From Hyphomicrobiales bacterium (lineage in GTDB: Bacteria; Pseudomonadota; Alphaproteobacteria; Parvibaculales; Parvibaculaceae): a stretch of 64,000 bases of DNA. Both the position numbers and the translations under genes were made by a program. Each line of letters opens with the position of its first letter. The first letter of the stretch is position 1. Shown here piece by piece: positions 9,795 through 18,747 of the stretch. Location: positions 79,587 through 143,586 of the forward strand of contig WGND01000006.1 in NCBI GenBank assembly GCA_016124805.1. Direction: 5' to 3'. Under the pieces are notes generated by a model that worked only from the letters and a program-made list of their open reading frames with translations, searched no databases and was not told the DNA's origin.

Positions 9795-9889
9795 CAAGAC
9801 CCCCGCCATATGGCGTCGAAGAAAGACGCAATGTCGCCGCCCTGAAGGTGAACGGCAAGGCGGCTTATGCGCGCAGTGTCGATTCTGGC

Positions 9890-10828
9890 CTAGTCCAGCG
9901 CCTCACGCAGGGCAATGGCCGCGCTCTTGACAGCCTCACGCGACACATCAAGAACAGCCTGCAGATTGAAGAAGCCGTGAATCATGCCGTCATAATTGAC
10001 ATATTCGGTTTCGACACCGGCCGATTTCAATGCCTCGGCATAGGCTTTGCCTTCATCGCGCAGCACATCAAAACCCGCTGTCACCACATAGGCCTGTGGC
10101 AATCCGGCAAACGAGGGCGCGCGCAAAGGCGCCAGAAGGGGATCATTTTCATCCGCCCCATTGGCATAGGCATTGAAGAACCAGTCCATTGTGGCGCGCT
10201 CAAGGAAATAGCCTTCAGCAAAGGATTCATAGGAACCCGTGCCGCCGGGCACATCCGTGACCGGATAGATCAGCAGCTGGAAGGCAATATGCGGGCCCTT
10301 CTCCGACTTGGCGACCATTGAGACAGCCGCGGCCAGATGACCACCCGCGCTGTCGCCGCCCACGGCAATCCGGTTGGCGTCAATATCAAGCTTGGAGGCA
10401 TTGGCCTCGACCCATTTCACGGCGGCCACACAATCTTCAAGGGCGGCGGGATAGGGATGTTCAGGCGCAAGGCGGTAATCAACAGCAATGACACGCACGC
10501 CGCTTTCATTGGCGAGCGTACGGCAAAGCGAGTCATGAGTATCGAGATCACCGATCACCCAGCCACCGCCGTGAAAAAACACCAGGGCGGGCGAGCCGCC
10601 GCCGGCGGCAACAGGGGTATAAATGCGGAGCGCAAGATCACCGCCGTCAGGGCCGGGGATCGACACATCTTCCACCTTGCCAATGGGCACACCCTGCAAA
10701 TCAACCATGCTGCCCATGGCGCGATAGACCTCGCGCGCATCCTTGGGCGGTAACTCGTTGATCTTCGGGGCTTCAGTATCGGCGGCCAAACCTTCGAGCA
10801 AGGCCTTGGCTTGTGGGTCTAGTGTCAT
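9890..10828 (-). CDS. HSL-family alpha/beta hydrolase (esterase/lipase)
   Basis: The 312-residue enzyme has the hormone-sensitive-lipase signature HGGGWVIGD that forms the oxyanion hole, the nucleophile GDSAGG, a DVLRDEG segment supplying the catalytic Asp, and a C-terminal HGF with the catalytic His. The ATG at 10828 follows GGGAGGA by four bases; the longer reading frame to 10852 lacks a site. Enzymes of this group hydrolyse short acyl esters in the cytoplasm. It stands 81 bases downstream of the SulP start on the same strand and may be transcribed with it. Confidence 0.88.
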   Translation of the reverse strand: MTLDPQAKALLEGLAADTEAPKINELPPKDAREVYRAMGSMVDLQGVPIGKVEDVSIPGPDGGDLALRIYTPVAAGGGSPALVFFHGGGWVIGDLDTHDSLCRTLANESGVRVIAVDYRLAPEHPYPAALEDCVAAVKWVEANASKLDIDANRIAVGGDSAGGHLAAAVSMVAKSEKGPHIAFQLLIYPVTDVPGGTGSYESFAEGYFLERATMDWFFNAYANGADENDPLLAPLRAPSFAGLPQAYVVTAGFDVLRDEGKAYAEALKSAGVETEYVNYDGMIHGFFNLQAVLDVSREAVKSAAIALREALD

Positions 10829-10906
10829 AGCGTCCTCCCTGACCGTCACCATTTGCTGGCATCCGGGAGAACCCTTTTAGCCGCCCGGGAGGGGCGACGC
10901 CAAGCC

Positions 10907-11113
10907 TCAATGCAGAATATTGCCGTCACGTGAGCGGCGACCGGCCACCATATCCTCGACAACGCAGCGTAAACTGCGCCAGGCTTCCGCCCGCAATTTC
11001 TCGCCAATTTCTTCCAGTTCGCTGACGGCCGTATCAGCATAGTCGATGGCTTTTTCGCCATGCGTATCAAACATGTAGCTCGCGAGAAGATTGATTTCGT
11101 GTTCGGTGACCAA
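10907..11113 (-). CDS. Small hypothetical protein
   Basis: The conserved-looking part begins VTEHEINLLASYMFDTHGEKA and is a 68-residue, highly charged, predicted helical protein. I chose the TTG at 11113 because GGAG lies eight bases upstream. The frame continues up to a TTG at 11191, but that part has no ribosome site and odd composition. I do not recognise a named family. It lies between the esterase and DUF924 genes on the same strand. Confidence 0.55.
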   Translation of the reverse strand: MVTEHEINLLASYMFDTHGEKAIDYADTAVSELEEIGEKLRAEAWRSLRCVVEDMVAGRRSRDGNILH

Positions 11114-11266
11114 GGCCTGTACTCCGGCAAAGAGGGATTTGCCAGATAGTTTGCAACCGGCGGGCCAATCGGCATTTCTGCAGATATTCAAATAAATTCA
11201 ACAGCTTAGGAAAATTGCATCTTCCTTTAGCAACCGCGCGCGGCAATCTTTACCCCGCATGAAAGA

Positions 11267-11284
11267 GGCGCGTTTTGCCGCGCC
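11267..11284 (-). terminator. Possible weak terminator
   Basis: The stem GGCGCG/CGCGCC encloses a six-base loop just downstream of the DUF924 stop on the minus strand and is followed there by TCTTTC. The short, interrupted U tract makes it a weak candidate. Confidence 0.3.
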
Positions 11285-11305
11285 CGGCACATGTTGCCGC
11301 GCCTG

Positions 11306-11848
11306 TCAGCCCGAAAAGCCGCCCTCAGCCAGAAATTGCTGCTCAGCCTCGCTACTGCGCCGCCCCAGAACCGCATTGCGATGCGGAAAACGGCCAAAGC
11401 GCTGAATAATGTCGGCATGAAGTTTGGCAAATTTGAGCGTCTCCGGCTCCTCCAGACGGGTCGCGAAATATTCAAGCCCCTGCTTCTGTGCCGTCATGTC
11501 CTCCGAATGCATGAAAGGCATATAGAGCCAGCGCCGCGCCGCCATGGGCAATTCGACATCGTGCCGGCGTTCAATCGCCTGCCGGGCAAGCAAGAGCGCC
11601 TTGGCATCCTGTTCAAAGGCGCGATGATCATCGCGATAGAGATTTCGGGAAAACTGATCAAGCAGAATGACAAGCGCCAACGACCCCTGCGCGGTGGTCG
11701 CCCAGGCATCATAGCGGCCCTCGGCAGCGTCGGCATGCGCCTGGGAAAACCGCTTTCTGATCTCGGCATCAAAACCCTGGTCCTTTTTGAACCAGCGGCC
11801 TTCACCTGCCAAAAACCAGAAATCGAGTATCTCTTTGGGATCAATCAT
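11306..11848 (-). CDS. DUF924 family protein
   Basis: The 180-residue product begins DPKEILDFWFLAGEGRWF and contains ALVILLDQFSRNLYRD and YMPFMHSE, which are the recurring blocks of DUF924. The family is helical, possibly TPR-like, is common in alphaproteobacteria and has no settled function. It lies 31 bases downstream of the feruloyl-CoA synthase gene on the same strand and is probably in the same transcript. Confidence 0.88.
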   Translation of the reverse strand: MIDPKEILDFWFLAGEGRWFKKDQGFDAEIRKRFSQAHADAAEGRYDAWATTAQGSLALVILLDQFSRNLYRDDHRAFEQDAKALLLARQAIERRHDVELPMAARRWLYMPFMHSEDMTAQKQGLEYFATRLEEPETLKFAKLHADIIQRFGRFPHRNAVLGRRSSEAEQQFLAEGGFSG

Positions 11849-11879
11849 CTGAAAGCCACGCGCCCGCGCAAAACAGGTC

Positions 11880-13742
11880 TCACAGCACCATCACATCCTC
11901 GGGCGCCGGATCTGCATAGAGCCGTTCGACAAGATGGGCCCGCCGCTCAAGCGTGGCGCGCTGATTGACATAACCCTTATCGGTCATTTCATGCCCGTCA
12001 ATGCTTGGTGGTTCAAGCATCAGATGGAGGCGCGCCACACGACCCGATGAGCCGCCGCCACTCTTGTTATGGGCCGCAAGCGCCGCGCGCAGATGCACCT
12101 CCACTTTGGGATGTGATATCACCTCCTGAGGCGATGCCTCATCCGGCAGCCCGGCAAGCGATCTCATGCCCGCCAAATTGGGCCAGGCAAGCAAGGCTAC
12201 ATAGGGCTTGTCGAGACCGCAGATAACCGCGTCCTGAAGAGCGGGCGAGCAGGCCGCCACCACATCGGCCCGCAATGTGCCGGTGGAAACCCATGTGCCG
12301 GAGGAAAGTTTGAAATCTTCCGTCACGCGGCCATCAAACACGAGGCCCACTTCAGGATGATCGGGATCAAGGAAGCGCGCGGCATCGCCGAGACAATAAT
12401 AGCCTTCCTCGTCGAAAGCCTCTGCCGTCTTCTTGGGATCATTCAGATAGCCCGGCGTGACCGTCGGACCTTTCACCCGCACCTCATGCTTGGTGCCATT
12501 CGGCACAAGCTTCAGCGTGATGCCTGGCAGTGGCAAACCAATCAGACCGACGCGCTCCGTCACCCAGTGGACAACCGTGATGCCCTGCGTTTCCGTCGCG
12601 CCATACATCGTCGTTAGCGGAATGCGATGACCTGTCTCCATGACAGCGAGCTTCTGCATGCGGTCATAGAGATCGCTTGAAAGCGTGGCCCCGCCATAGG
12701 CCATATATTCAAGCTTGCGGAAGAAATTGGCGCGCAGCGCCGGATCACGCTCCATGGCATCGGCAAGCATGGCAAAGGCAACAGGGGCCGAGCCGAAAAC
12801 ACGCGGCGAAACATCGGCCAGATTGCGGATGGTCTGGTCAAAAAGACCCGGAACCGGTTTGCCCGCATCCAGATAGACCGTGCCGCCTGCATCGAGATTG
12901 CGGTTGAACCCGATATTGCCCGCCGAAATGTGGTTCCATGGCATCCATTCCAGACTTTCGGGGATATCGTCCTCATCGGCCGACTCCGTGCTGAGCGCTT
13001 CCTGTGCGGCCAACAGCGACATCATCATGCCATGGGTCTGAAGCGCGCCCTTGGGCATGCCGGTCGAGCCCGACGTAAAGAGATATTTGGCAACTGTCTC
13101 ATGACCAATGGTCGCCATGGTTTTGGCCACATCAGGCGAGAGGGGCGTGGCGATAATCTCGTCATAGGAAAGCGTGGCAATGCCATCAGCCGGCCCAGTG
13201 CAGGTCACAACCTCAAGACCATCAATATCGAGCGCGGCAATGGCCTTGGCAAAAAGCGGTCCCTGATCGGCAAAAACCATGCGCGGCTTGCACAGCCCCG
13301 CCACATGGCGAAGCTTGGCATAGTCGCTGCTCATCAGGGAGTAAGGCACACTGACCGGCGCCACAGGTACGCCCGCTTTCATGGCGCCGAGCGCCATCAC
13401 GGCATGGGCAATGGAATTACCCGAAAGGATCATCAAAGGCGTGGTGGGATCCATGCCGCGCGCAAGCAATGCAGAGGCCACGCTGCTTGCGGCCCGATCA
13501 GCTTCGCCATAGGTGATAAAGGTCCATTCGCCTGTCGCATCCCTCTCGGCGATGAAGCGACGTTCGGGATGTTTGGCCGCACGCGCCTCCAGCAGATGCA
13601 CAACGCTTCGTTCCATTTCGCCCAGCGGATAATCCGACGAAATATAGACGACTCCCTCCGCCCCATGCCGCAATGTGATTTTTGGCGGGTGCTGCTTGAG
13701 CGGTTTGAAAGCGGCGTCCTGATGGTCCTGTACGAGATCCAT
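11880..13742 (-). CDS. Feruloyl-CoA synthase (AMP-binding)
   Basis: The 620-residue adenylate-forming enzyme has the ATP/AMP motif YLFTSGSTGMPKG at about residue 218, the A5-like segment MYGATETQG, and FDGRVTEDFKLSSGTWVS near the C-terminus, which replaces the usual GR.KD hinge and is typical of feruloyl-CoA synthases. The N-terminal segment ending KITLRHGAEGVVYISS also fits that group. The reaction activates ferulate or similar hydroxycinnamates to CoA thioesters. A second acyl-CoA ligase lies directly upstream on the same strand. The exact acid is inferred only from family. Confidence 0.85.
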   Translation of the reverse strand: MDLVQDHQDAAFKPLKQHPPKITLRHGAEGVVYISSDYPLGEMERSVVHLLEARAAKHPERRFIAERDATGEWTFITYGEADRAASSVASALLARGMDPTTPLMILSGNSIAHAVMALGAMKAGVPVAPVSVPYSLMSSDYAKLRHVAGLCKPRMVFADQGPLFAKAIAALDIDGLEVVTCTGPADGIATLSYDEIIATPLSPDVAKTMATIGHETVAKYLFTSGSTGMPKGALQTHGMMMSLLAAQEALSTESADEDDIPESLEWMPWNHISAGNIGFNRNLDAGGTVYLDAGKPVPGLFDQTIRNLADVSPRVFGSAPVAFAMLADAMERDPALRANFFRKLEYMAYGGATLSSDLYDRMQKLAVMETGHRIPLTTMYGATETQGITVVHWVTERVGLIGLPLPGITLKLVPNGTKHEVRVKGPTVTPGYLNDPKKTAEAFDEEGYYCLGDAARFLDPDHPEVGLVFDGRVTEDFKLSSGTWVSTGTLRADVVAACSPALQDAVICGLDKPYVALLAWPNLAGMRSLAGLPDEASPQEVISHPKVEVHLRAALAAHNKSGGGSSGRVARLHLMLEPPSIDGHEMTDKGYVNQRATLERRAHLVERLYADPAPEDVMVL

Positions 13743-13810
13743 GATCGATATTCCCTTATCTGGCAGTCTTTATTGCTGCCATTGATATGTCTTCGTTCTT
13801 GATAAGCCGA

Positions 13811-15382
13811 TCAGTTGATCATCCGTTCACGGCCTTGCCAATAGGGTGCCCGCAATTCGCGGCGCAGGATCTTGCCTGACGGGTTGCGCGGCAGGGCCGT
13901 AACAAATTCAACGGATTTGGGGACTTTGTAGCGAGCGATGCGCTCCCGCGTGAAGGCGATGATGTCCTCCTCGCTGGCCTGCTGCTCCGGCTTGAGCACC
14001 ACCATGGCCTTGACCGCCTCACCCCATTTTTCATCGGGCACGCCGATCACGGCGACATCGGCAATTGCCGGATGACCAAACAACGCATTTTCGACTTCCG
14101 CCGGATAGATATTTTCACCCCCCGACACAATCATGTCTTTCACACGGTCATAGATAAAGAGATAGCCATCCTCGTCGAAATAGCCCGCATCGCCAGAGCG
14201 GAACCAGCCACCGCGCAGCGCTTCCTGCGTTGCGGCCTCGCGGTTCCAGTAGCCCTTCATGACAGAGCCCCCGCGGATGACGATCTCGCCCACTTTGCCT
14301 GCGGGCAATGGCTTGTCATCCTCATCGAAAACGGCGATTTCCATATCTGGATTGGGAATGCCACATGAGCGAAGCTTGTTCTTGCCGGGCATATGCGCAT
14401 CCGGCGGCAGATGCGTGGCACCGCCCGTTGTTTCCGTCAGCCCGTAGAGCTGCACGAAATCAGCCTTGAACGTATCCTGCGCCTGCTTGAGCAGTTCTTC
14501 GGCAATAGGTGAGGCGCCATAAAGAAGCTGGCGCAGCGAGCTCACATTCGTGTTCTTGATCTCCGGGTCCATCAGTAGGAACAGAATGACGGCCGGCACG
14601 ATGAAGGCGATGGTGATGCGCTCTTTTTCGATCAGCTTCAGCATCAGCTTGGGATCGATATCCTTGAGCACGATATTCCGCGCCCCGTAAAGATGGCCGA
14701 TGATACCGATATTGACGCCCGCGACATGAAAGAGCGGCATGCAGACGAGCACCGTGTCGTCGCGCTTCCAGTCTGACCAGCCCGACAGCGCACCCTGCTT
14801 GAAGACCGACACATAATTGGCATTGGTCAGCTGCACGCCCTTGGGATGGCCCGTGGTGCCACTGGTATAGAGCTGGATCACATCATCATCGGGCTTGAGC
14901 TCGATCATCGGATCCTTGGCCGGGAAACTGTCGCGCCATTCATCAAAAGACGGCCAGCTCTTGTGTCCGCCATCCAGCGCAATCACGCGGCGGACGGATT
15001 TGCATTCAGGCAGAAGCTTTTCAATGGTGTCGTAATATTCCTCGCCAACGAAAAGAACTTCGACCCCGGCATCATTCAGAATGAAGGCGATTTCGGGCGG
15101 CGCCAGACGCCAGTTCACCGCAACCGGCACGGCCCCGGCCTTGGCCGCGCCATAGAGCATTTCGAAATAGCGGTCAGAGCCCTTGCCTATAAACCCAACA
15201 CGGGTGCCCTTGACGCATTTATCAGCGATCAGACCCTGCGCCACGCGGCTGGCCCGGTCATTCAACTCGCCATAGCTGGTCCGGCGATCTTCAAAAACCT
15301 GCGCAATTGCATCCGGCGTATGGCGGGCCTGCACGCGCATGATATCTGCGACCGTGCGGATCTGGTCCTCGGACTGAGTCAT
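13811..15382 (-). CDS. Acyl-CoA ligase (long-chain-fatty-acid/FadD3-like)
   Basis: The 523-residue product is a complete ANL-superfamily ligase: YTSGTTGHPKGVQLTN at about residue 172 binds ATP, YGLTETTGG is the A5 motif, DRVKDMIVSGGENIYP near 410 forms the hinge and A8 loop, and PRNPSGKILRRELR carries the catalytic Lys at about 505. It converts a carboxylic acid to its CoA thioester. It is 69 bases upstream of the feruloyl-CoA synthase gene, so the pair may act on aromatic or fatty side chains. Substrate length cannot be read from the sequence. Confidence 0.9.
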   Translation of the reverse strand: MTQSEDQIRTVADIMRVQARHTPDAIAQVFEDRRTSYGELNDRASRVAQGLIADKCVKGTRVGFIGKGSDRYFEMLYGAAKAGAVPVAVNWRLAPPEIAFILNDAGVEVLFVGEEYYDTIEKLLPECKSVRRVIALDGGHKSWPSFDEWRDSFPAKDPMIELKPDDDVIQLYTSGTTGHPKGVQLTNANYVSVFKQGALSGWSDWKRDDTVLVCMPLFHVAGVNIGIIGHLYGARNIVLKDIDPKLMLKLIEKERITIAFIVPAVILFLLMDPEIKNTNVSSLRQLLYGASPIAEELLKQAQDTFKADFVQLYGLTETTGGATHLPPDAHMPGKNKLRSCGIPNPDMEIAVFDEDDKPLPAGKVGEIVIRGGSVMKGYWNREAATQEALRGGWFRSGDAGYFDEDGYLFIYDRVKDMIVSGGENIYPAEVENALFGHPAIADVAVIGVPDEKWGEAVKAMVVLKPEQQASEEDIIAFTRERIARYKVPKSVEFVTALPRNPSGKILRRELRAPYWQGRERMIN

Positions 15383-15595
15383 CTAAATTCCCTCCTGACC
15401 TTATGGGTATTTGACCCATGGCCTTATTCTTCTGGCTGATCTTCTTGGCGAGGTCAGCGCTCCCTTGGGCGCAAGTGTAGCCGCGTCACGGACAAGGGCA
15501 ACAGGAACAAGACGGCACGATTGGCGCTTTACCCACCGTCAACGCTCGGTAGACTGTCACCAAGAATAAAAACAACGCGAGAAAGCGAGGAATCC

Positions 15596-16147
15596 ATGGC
15601 GCGTATTCCCTATTTCGACCCGTCCAAAGCGACAGGTCGCGCCCAGACAGCCTATGAAAAGCTCCCGCCGCTCAACATCTTCCGCATGCTGGGCCATTCC
15701 GGCGACATGCTGGAGGCCTTCCGCATTTTCGGGAACCAGATCCTGGTTCATTCCAAGCTTGATCCGATCCTGCGCGAAATCGCCATTGTCCGTGTTGGCG
15801 TGCTCTCCCATGCCAATTACGAAGTCTATCAGCATGAGGCGATCTCGCGGCGTCTCGGCATGAGTGAGGAAAAAATCCGCGCCATCCATGAAGGCCCCTG
15901 GGCCAGCGCCTTCTCGGAGATGGAACGCCTTGTCATGCTGTTTACTGACGATGTGGTCGCCAATGTGCGCGCCAGCGACATGACCTATAATCCGCTGGCA
16001 GCCCATCTCGACCATCAGGAAATGCAGGAGCTCGTCATCACCATCGGCTTCTACATGCTGGCGTCGCGCTTTCTCGAAACCTTCGATGTCGATATTGAAA
16101 CAGGAGACCTGCCCGTCAATGTCGATCTTCCCGGCATGAAAGGGTAA
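15596..16147 (+). CDS. Carboxymuconolactone decarboxylase family protein, copy 1
   Basis: This 183-residue protein has the AhpD/CMD helical fold. The core REIAIVRVGVLSHANYEVYQHE lacks the CxxC redox pair of AhpD, so it is of the decarboxylase-like rather than peroxidase-like type. The ATG at 15596 has GCGAGG five bases upstream; the open frame further up has no site. It is a tandem paralogue of the next gene: both contain PPLNIFRML near the N-terminus and the same ...R-V-G...Y-E...H pattern. The function is probably linked to aromatic or epoxide degradation, by family only. Confidence 0.85.
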   Translation: MARIPYFDPSKATGRAQTAYEKLPPLNIFRMLGHSGDMLEAFRIFGNQILVHSKLDPILREIAIVRVGVLSHANYEVYQHEAISRRLGMSEEKIRAIHEGPWASAFSEMERLVMLFTDDVVANVRASDMTYNPLAAHLDHQEMQELVITIGFYMLASRFLETFDVDIETGDLPVNVDLPGMKG

Positions 16148-16150
16148 ATC

Positions 16151-16717
16151 ATGGCCATGCTTCCCTATCCCGATCCGGCTTCCCTGCCGGCAGACGATGC
16201 TGCCCTTCTGGCCAAGCTGCCGCCGCTCAATATCTTCCGCATGCTGGCGGGCAGTGGCCCATCCTTTCAGCCGCTCATGGCGCTTTTCAATGCCTATCTC
16301 AATAATGGCCTGCTGGACCATGAGATGCGCGAACTCATCATCCTGCGCGTCGGGCATGTTTGTGGCTCAGCCTATGAACAGCATCAGCACCGGCGCGTTT
16401 CACGCATGATCGGCATGAGTGATGAGCGCATTGCCGCCGCATCAGGCGCCCTGCCCTCTGCCCATCTTTCAGAGGCGGAAAACAGCGTCCTTGTTTTTGT
16501 GGACAGTCTTGCCATTCACACCAAAGGGGACCCTGCCCTTTTCGAGCGCGCCAAGCAGCATCTCGACGATGCCGCCATACAGGAAGTTGTGATTGTCACC
16601 GGCATCTATCTGCTGGTCTGCCGCTATCTGGAAACCATGGGCATTGAGATCGAAGAAACCGACATTGAGAGCAGCGGTCTCGAAGAAATAGCCAACAGCC
16701 TCTCTGCCGCCAATTGA
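16151..16717 (+). CDS. Carboxymuconolactone decarboxylase family protein, copy 2
   Basis: This 188-residue paralogue starts three bases after the stop of copy 1. It keeps PPLNIFRML and the core RELIILRVGHVCGSAYEQHQH, with a single Cys where copy 1 has none. Divergence between copies is high, so the duplication is old or they form a heteromer. Its TGA overlaps the upstream end of the GST region, which makes a three-gene operon. Confidence 0.85.
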   Translation: MAMLPYPDPASLPADDAALLAKLPPLNIFRMLAGSGPSFQPLMALFNAYLNNGLLDHEMRELIILRVGHVCGSAYEQHQHRRVSRMIGMSDERIAAASGALPSAHLSEAENSVLVFVDSLAIHTKGDPALFERAKQHLDDAAIQEVVIVTGIYLLVCRYLETMGIEIEETDIESSGLEEIANSLSAAN

Positions 16718-16734
16718 ACCCTGAAGGGGACGAC

Positions 16735-17667
16735 ATGACCGCCTCGGCCAATGACATTATTCTGCATCAATATGCGATATCGCCCTTCTCTGAAAAGGTG
16801 CGCGTCGCCCTCGGGATCAAGCAGCTTGAATGGTACAGCTGCGACCAGCCCGTGGTGATGCCCAAGCCTGAACTTGTGGCCTTGACCGGGGGCTATCGCA
16901 AAATTCCCGTCATGCAGATCGGGGCGGATATTTACTGCGACACGCAGATCATTCTGCGCGAACTCGAACGCCGCTACCCGAGCCCCTCATTGCATGAAGG
17001 CGACGCCAAGGGATTGGGCTGGGGCATTACCATGTGGACGGACCGGGTAATGTTTCAGGCAGTCGTTGCCATCATCTTCGGTGGCGACACGCCGATTGCC
17101 GATGAAACCTTCATCAAGGACCGCGAGAAACTGACGGGTCGTCCCTTCGATGTGGCCGCCATGAAGGCAGCCGCCCCGATGATGGCCGAACAGTTCCGCG
17201 CCCAGCTCGGTTGGCTGGACGATCAGCTGGGCAATGGCCGCGCCTTCCTGATGGGACCAAAAGCGGGGCTGAGCGACGCCAGCGCCTATTACAATCTGGC
17301 CTTCCTGCGCTGGGCCAGTCCGCAGGCAGAAAAGCTCATCGGCATCTGGCCACATGTGAGCAAATGGGAAGCCCGCGTCAAAGCCATCGGCCATGGCACG
17401 GTTCACGAGATCAGCCGGGAAACGGCCCTCGACATTGCCAAGGCCGCCACATCGACAACCACTCCGGGTGTTGCGGCCGGCGAACCCAATGAACTGAAAG
17501 AAGGGGAAAACGTCGTCGTCATGGCGGATGATTATGGCCGCGACCCCATCAGCGGCACGATTGTCTCTGCCTCTGCCCAGCACATTGCCATCAGGCGGAA
17601 AGACCCGCGCGTGGGTGACGTTGTGATCCATTTCCCGCGCGCCGGCTTCCTCGTCATGCGGGCGTGA
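16735..17667 (+). CDS. Glutathione S-transferase family protein
   Basis: The 310-residue protein begins with a thioredoxin-like GST N-domain (YAISPFSEKVRVALG, then GGYRKIPVMQIG and YCDTQIILRELE) and continues with a helical C-domain (about residues 100-230). An extra C-terminal beta-rich segment of about 75 residues, containing VVVMADDYGRDPISGTIV, is unusual for a plain GST. AGGGGA precedes the ATG at 16735; the TTG at 16714 is less likely. It is the third gene of the CMD-CMD-GST operon. Confidence 0.85.
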   Translation: MTASANDIILHQYAISPFSEKVRVALGIKQLEWYSCDQPVVMPKPELVALTGGYRKIPVMQIGADIYCDTQIILRELERRYPSPSLHEGDAKGLGWGITMWTDRVMFQAVVAIIFGGDTPIADETFIKDREKLTGRPFDVAAMKAAAPMMAEQFRAQLGWLDDQLGNGRAFLMGPKAGLSDASAYYNLAFLRWASPQAEKLIGIWPHVSKWEARVKAIGHGTVHEISRETALDIAKAATSTTTPGVAAGEPNELKEGENVVVMADDYGRDPISGTIVSASAQHIAIRRKDPRVGDVVIHFPRAGFLVMRA

Positions 17668-17680
17668 AGGACAAAACAGC

Positions 17681-18745
17681 ATGCTGCCTGAACTGGGCAC
17701 GATAGAAGGTTTTTATGGCCGTCCATGGAGCTGGACGGCCCGCGCAGCCCATGTCACCGCCATGGCACCCCATGGCTATGGCTTCTATCTCTATGCCCCG
17801 AAAGCCGATGCCTTTCTCAGGCGGCGCTGGAGCGAACCCCATCCCCCTGAAGAGCAGGCAGCACTCGCCAGCTTGGCTCGGCACTGCAAGGCGGCTGGCG
17901 TGCGTTTCGGTGTGGGGCTCAGCCCTTTCGAGCTCTATCTCAATTTCGATGAGACCGCGCGTGAGGCACTGGCACGCAAGCTCGACGCACTGGATGCCAT
18001 CGGCATTGATGATCTTGCGATTCTCTTTGACGACATGCGCGGCGACCTGCCGGGTCTTGCCGAAAAACAGATGGAAATCATCAACTGGATCGCGGCGCGG
18101 ACAAAGGCAGGCCGCCTGATCATCTGCCCGAGCTATTATTCGGATGACCCTGTGCTGGATCGCGTCTTTGGCGCCCGTCCCGATGACTATCTTGAAACAT
18201 TGGGACGCGAACTTGACCCCTCCATCGATATATTCTGGACCGGCCCGAAAGTCTGTTCCGACGACATCACGCCAGATCATCTGACCCGCGTCAGCGAAAC
18301 ACTGAAGCGCAAGCCCTTCATCTGGGACAATTATCCCGTGAATGACGGGCAGCGCATGTCACGCTTCCTGCATCTGCGCGGCTTTTCAGATCGGCAGGGC
18401 ATGGCTGGACATATCACGGCCCATGCCGTGAACCCGGCCTCACAAGCCTGGCTCAGCCGCATCCCCATGCTGACGCTCGAGGCCTGCTATCAGTCACCGG
18501 AAAATTATGATGCCGAAAAGGCTTTTCTGGTCGCCGCAACAGATATTGCGGGCGCGCCGCTTGCGGCCATGATCAAGGTCGATCTCGGCGATTTTCAGGA
18601 TCGCGGTCTTGAGGTGCTCACAGACGCCAAAAAGGCGGCGCTGCAATCACGCTACGCCGCCCTTGATCATCCCTGCGCGCAGGAAATTGTTGACTGGCTC
18701 AAAGGCCATTGGGCCATCACAAATGACGTCGTGCTGACCCAATAG
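17681..18745 (+). CDS. GH84-type beta-N-acetylglucosaminidase (O-GlcNAcase-like)
   Basis: The 354-residue product begins LGTIEGFYGRPWSW, the classic opening of GH84 enzymes, and carries the adjacent catalytic acids in FDDMRGD at about residue 117. WDNYPVND at about 217 also matches family residues that line the sugar site. It corresponds to the catalytic barrel alone, with no signal peptide, no carbohydrate-binding module and no anchor, so it is probably cytoplasmic. It follows the GST gene by 13 bases. GH84 enzymes remove GlcNAc from proteins or glycans by substrate-assisted catalysis. Confidence 0.82.
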   Translation: MLPELGTIEGFYGRPWSWTARAAHVTAMAPHGYGFYLYAPKADAFLRRRWSEPHPPEEQAALASLARHCKAAGVRFGVGLSPFELYLNFDETAREALARKLDALDAIGIDDLAILFDDMRGDLPGLAEKQMEIINWIAARTKAGRLIICPSYYSDDPVLDRVFGARPDDYLETLGRELDPSIDIFWTGPKVCSDDITPDHLTRVSETLKRKPFIWDNYPVNDGQRMSRFLHLRGFSDRQGMAGHITAHAVNPASQAWLSRIPMLTLEACYQSPENYDAEKAFLVAATDIAGAPLAAMIKVDLGDFQDRGLEVLTDAKKAALQSRYAALDHPCAQEIVDWLKGHWAITNDVVLTQ

Positions 18746-18747
18746 GC

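Noticed and set aside
10846..11175. 109-codon frame overlapping the small hypothetical gene at 10907
   Set aside because: Its composition is shadow-like and it overlaps the esterase start. The competing frame has a proper ribosome site and protein-like sequence.
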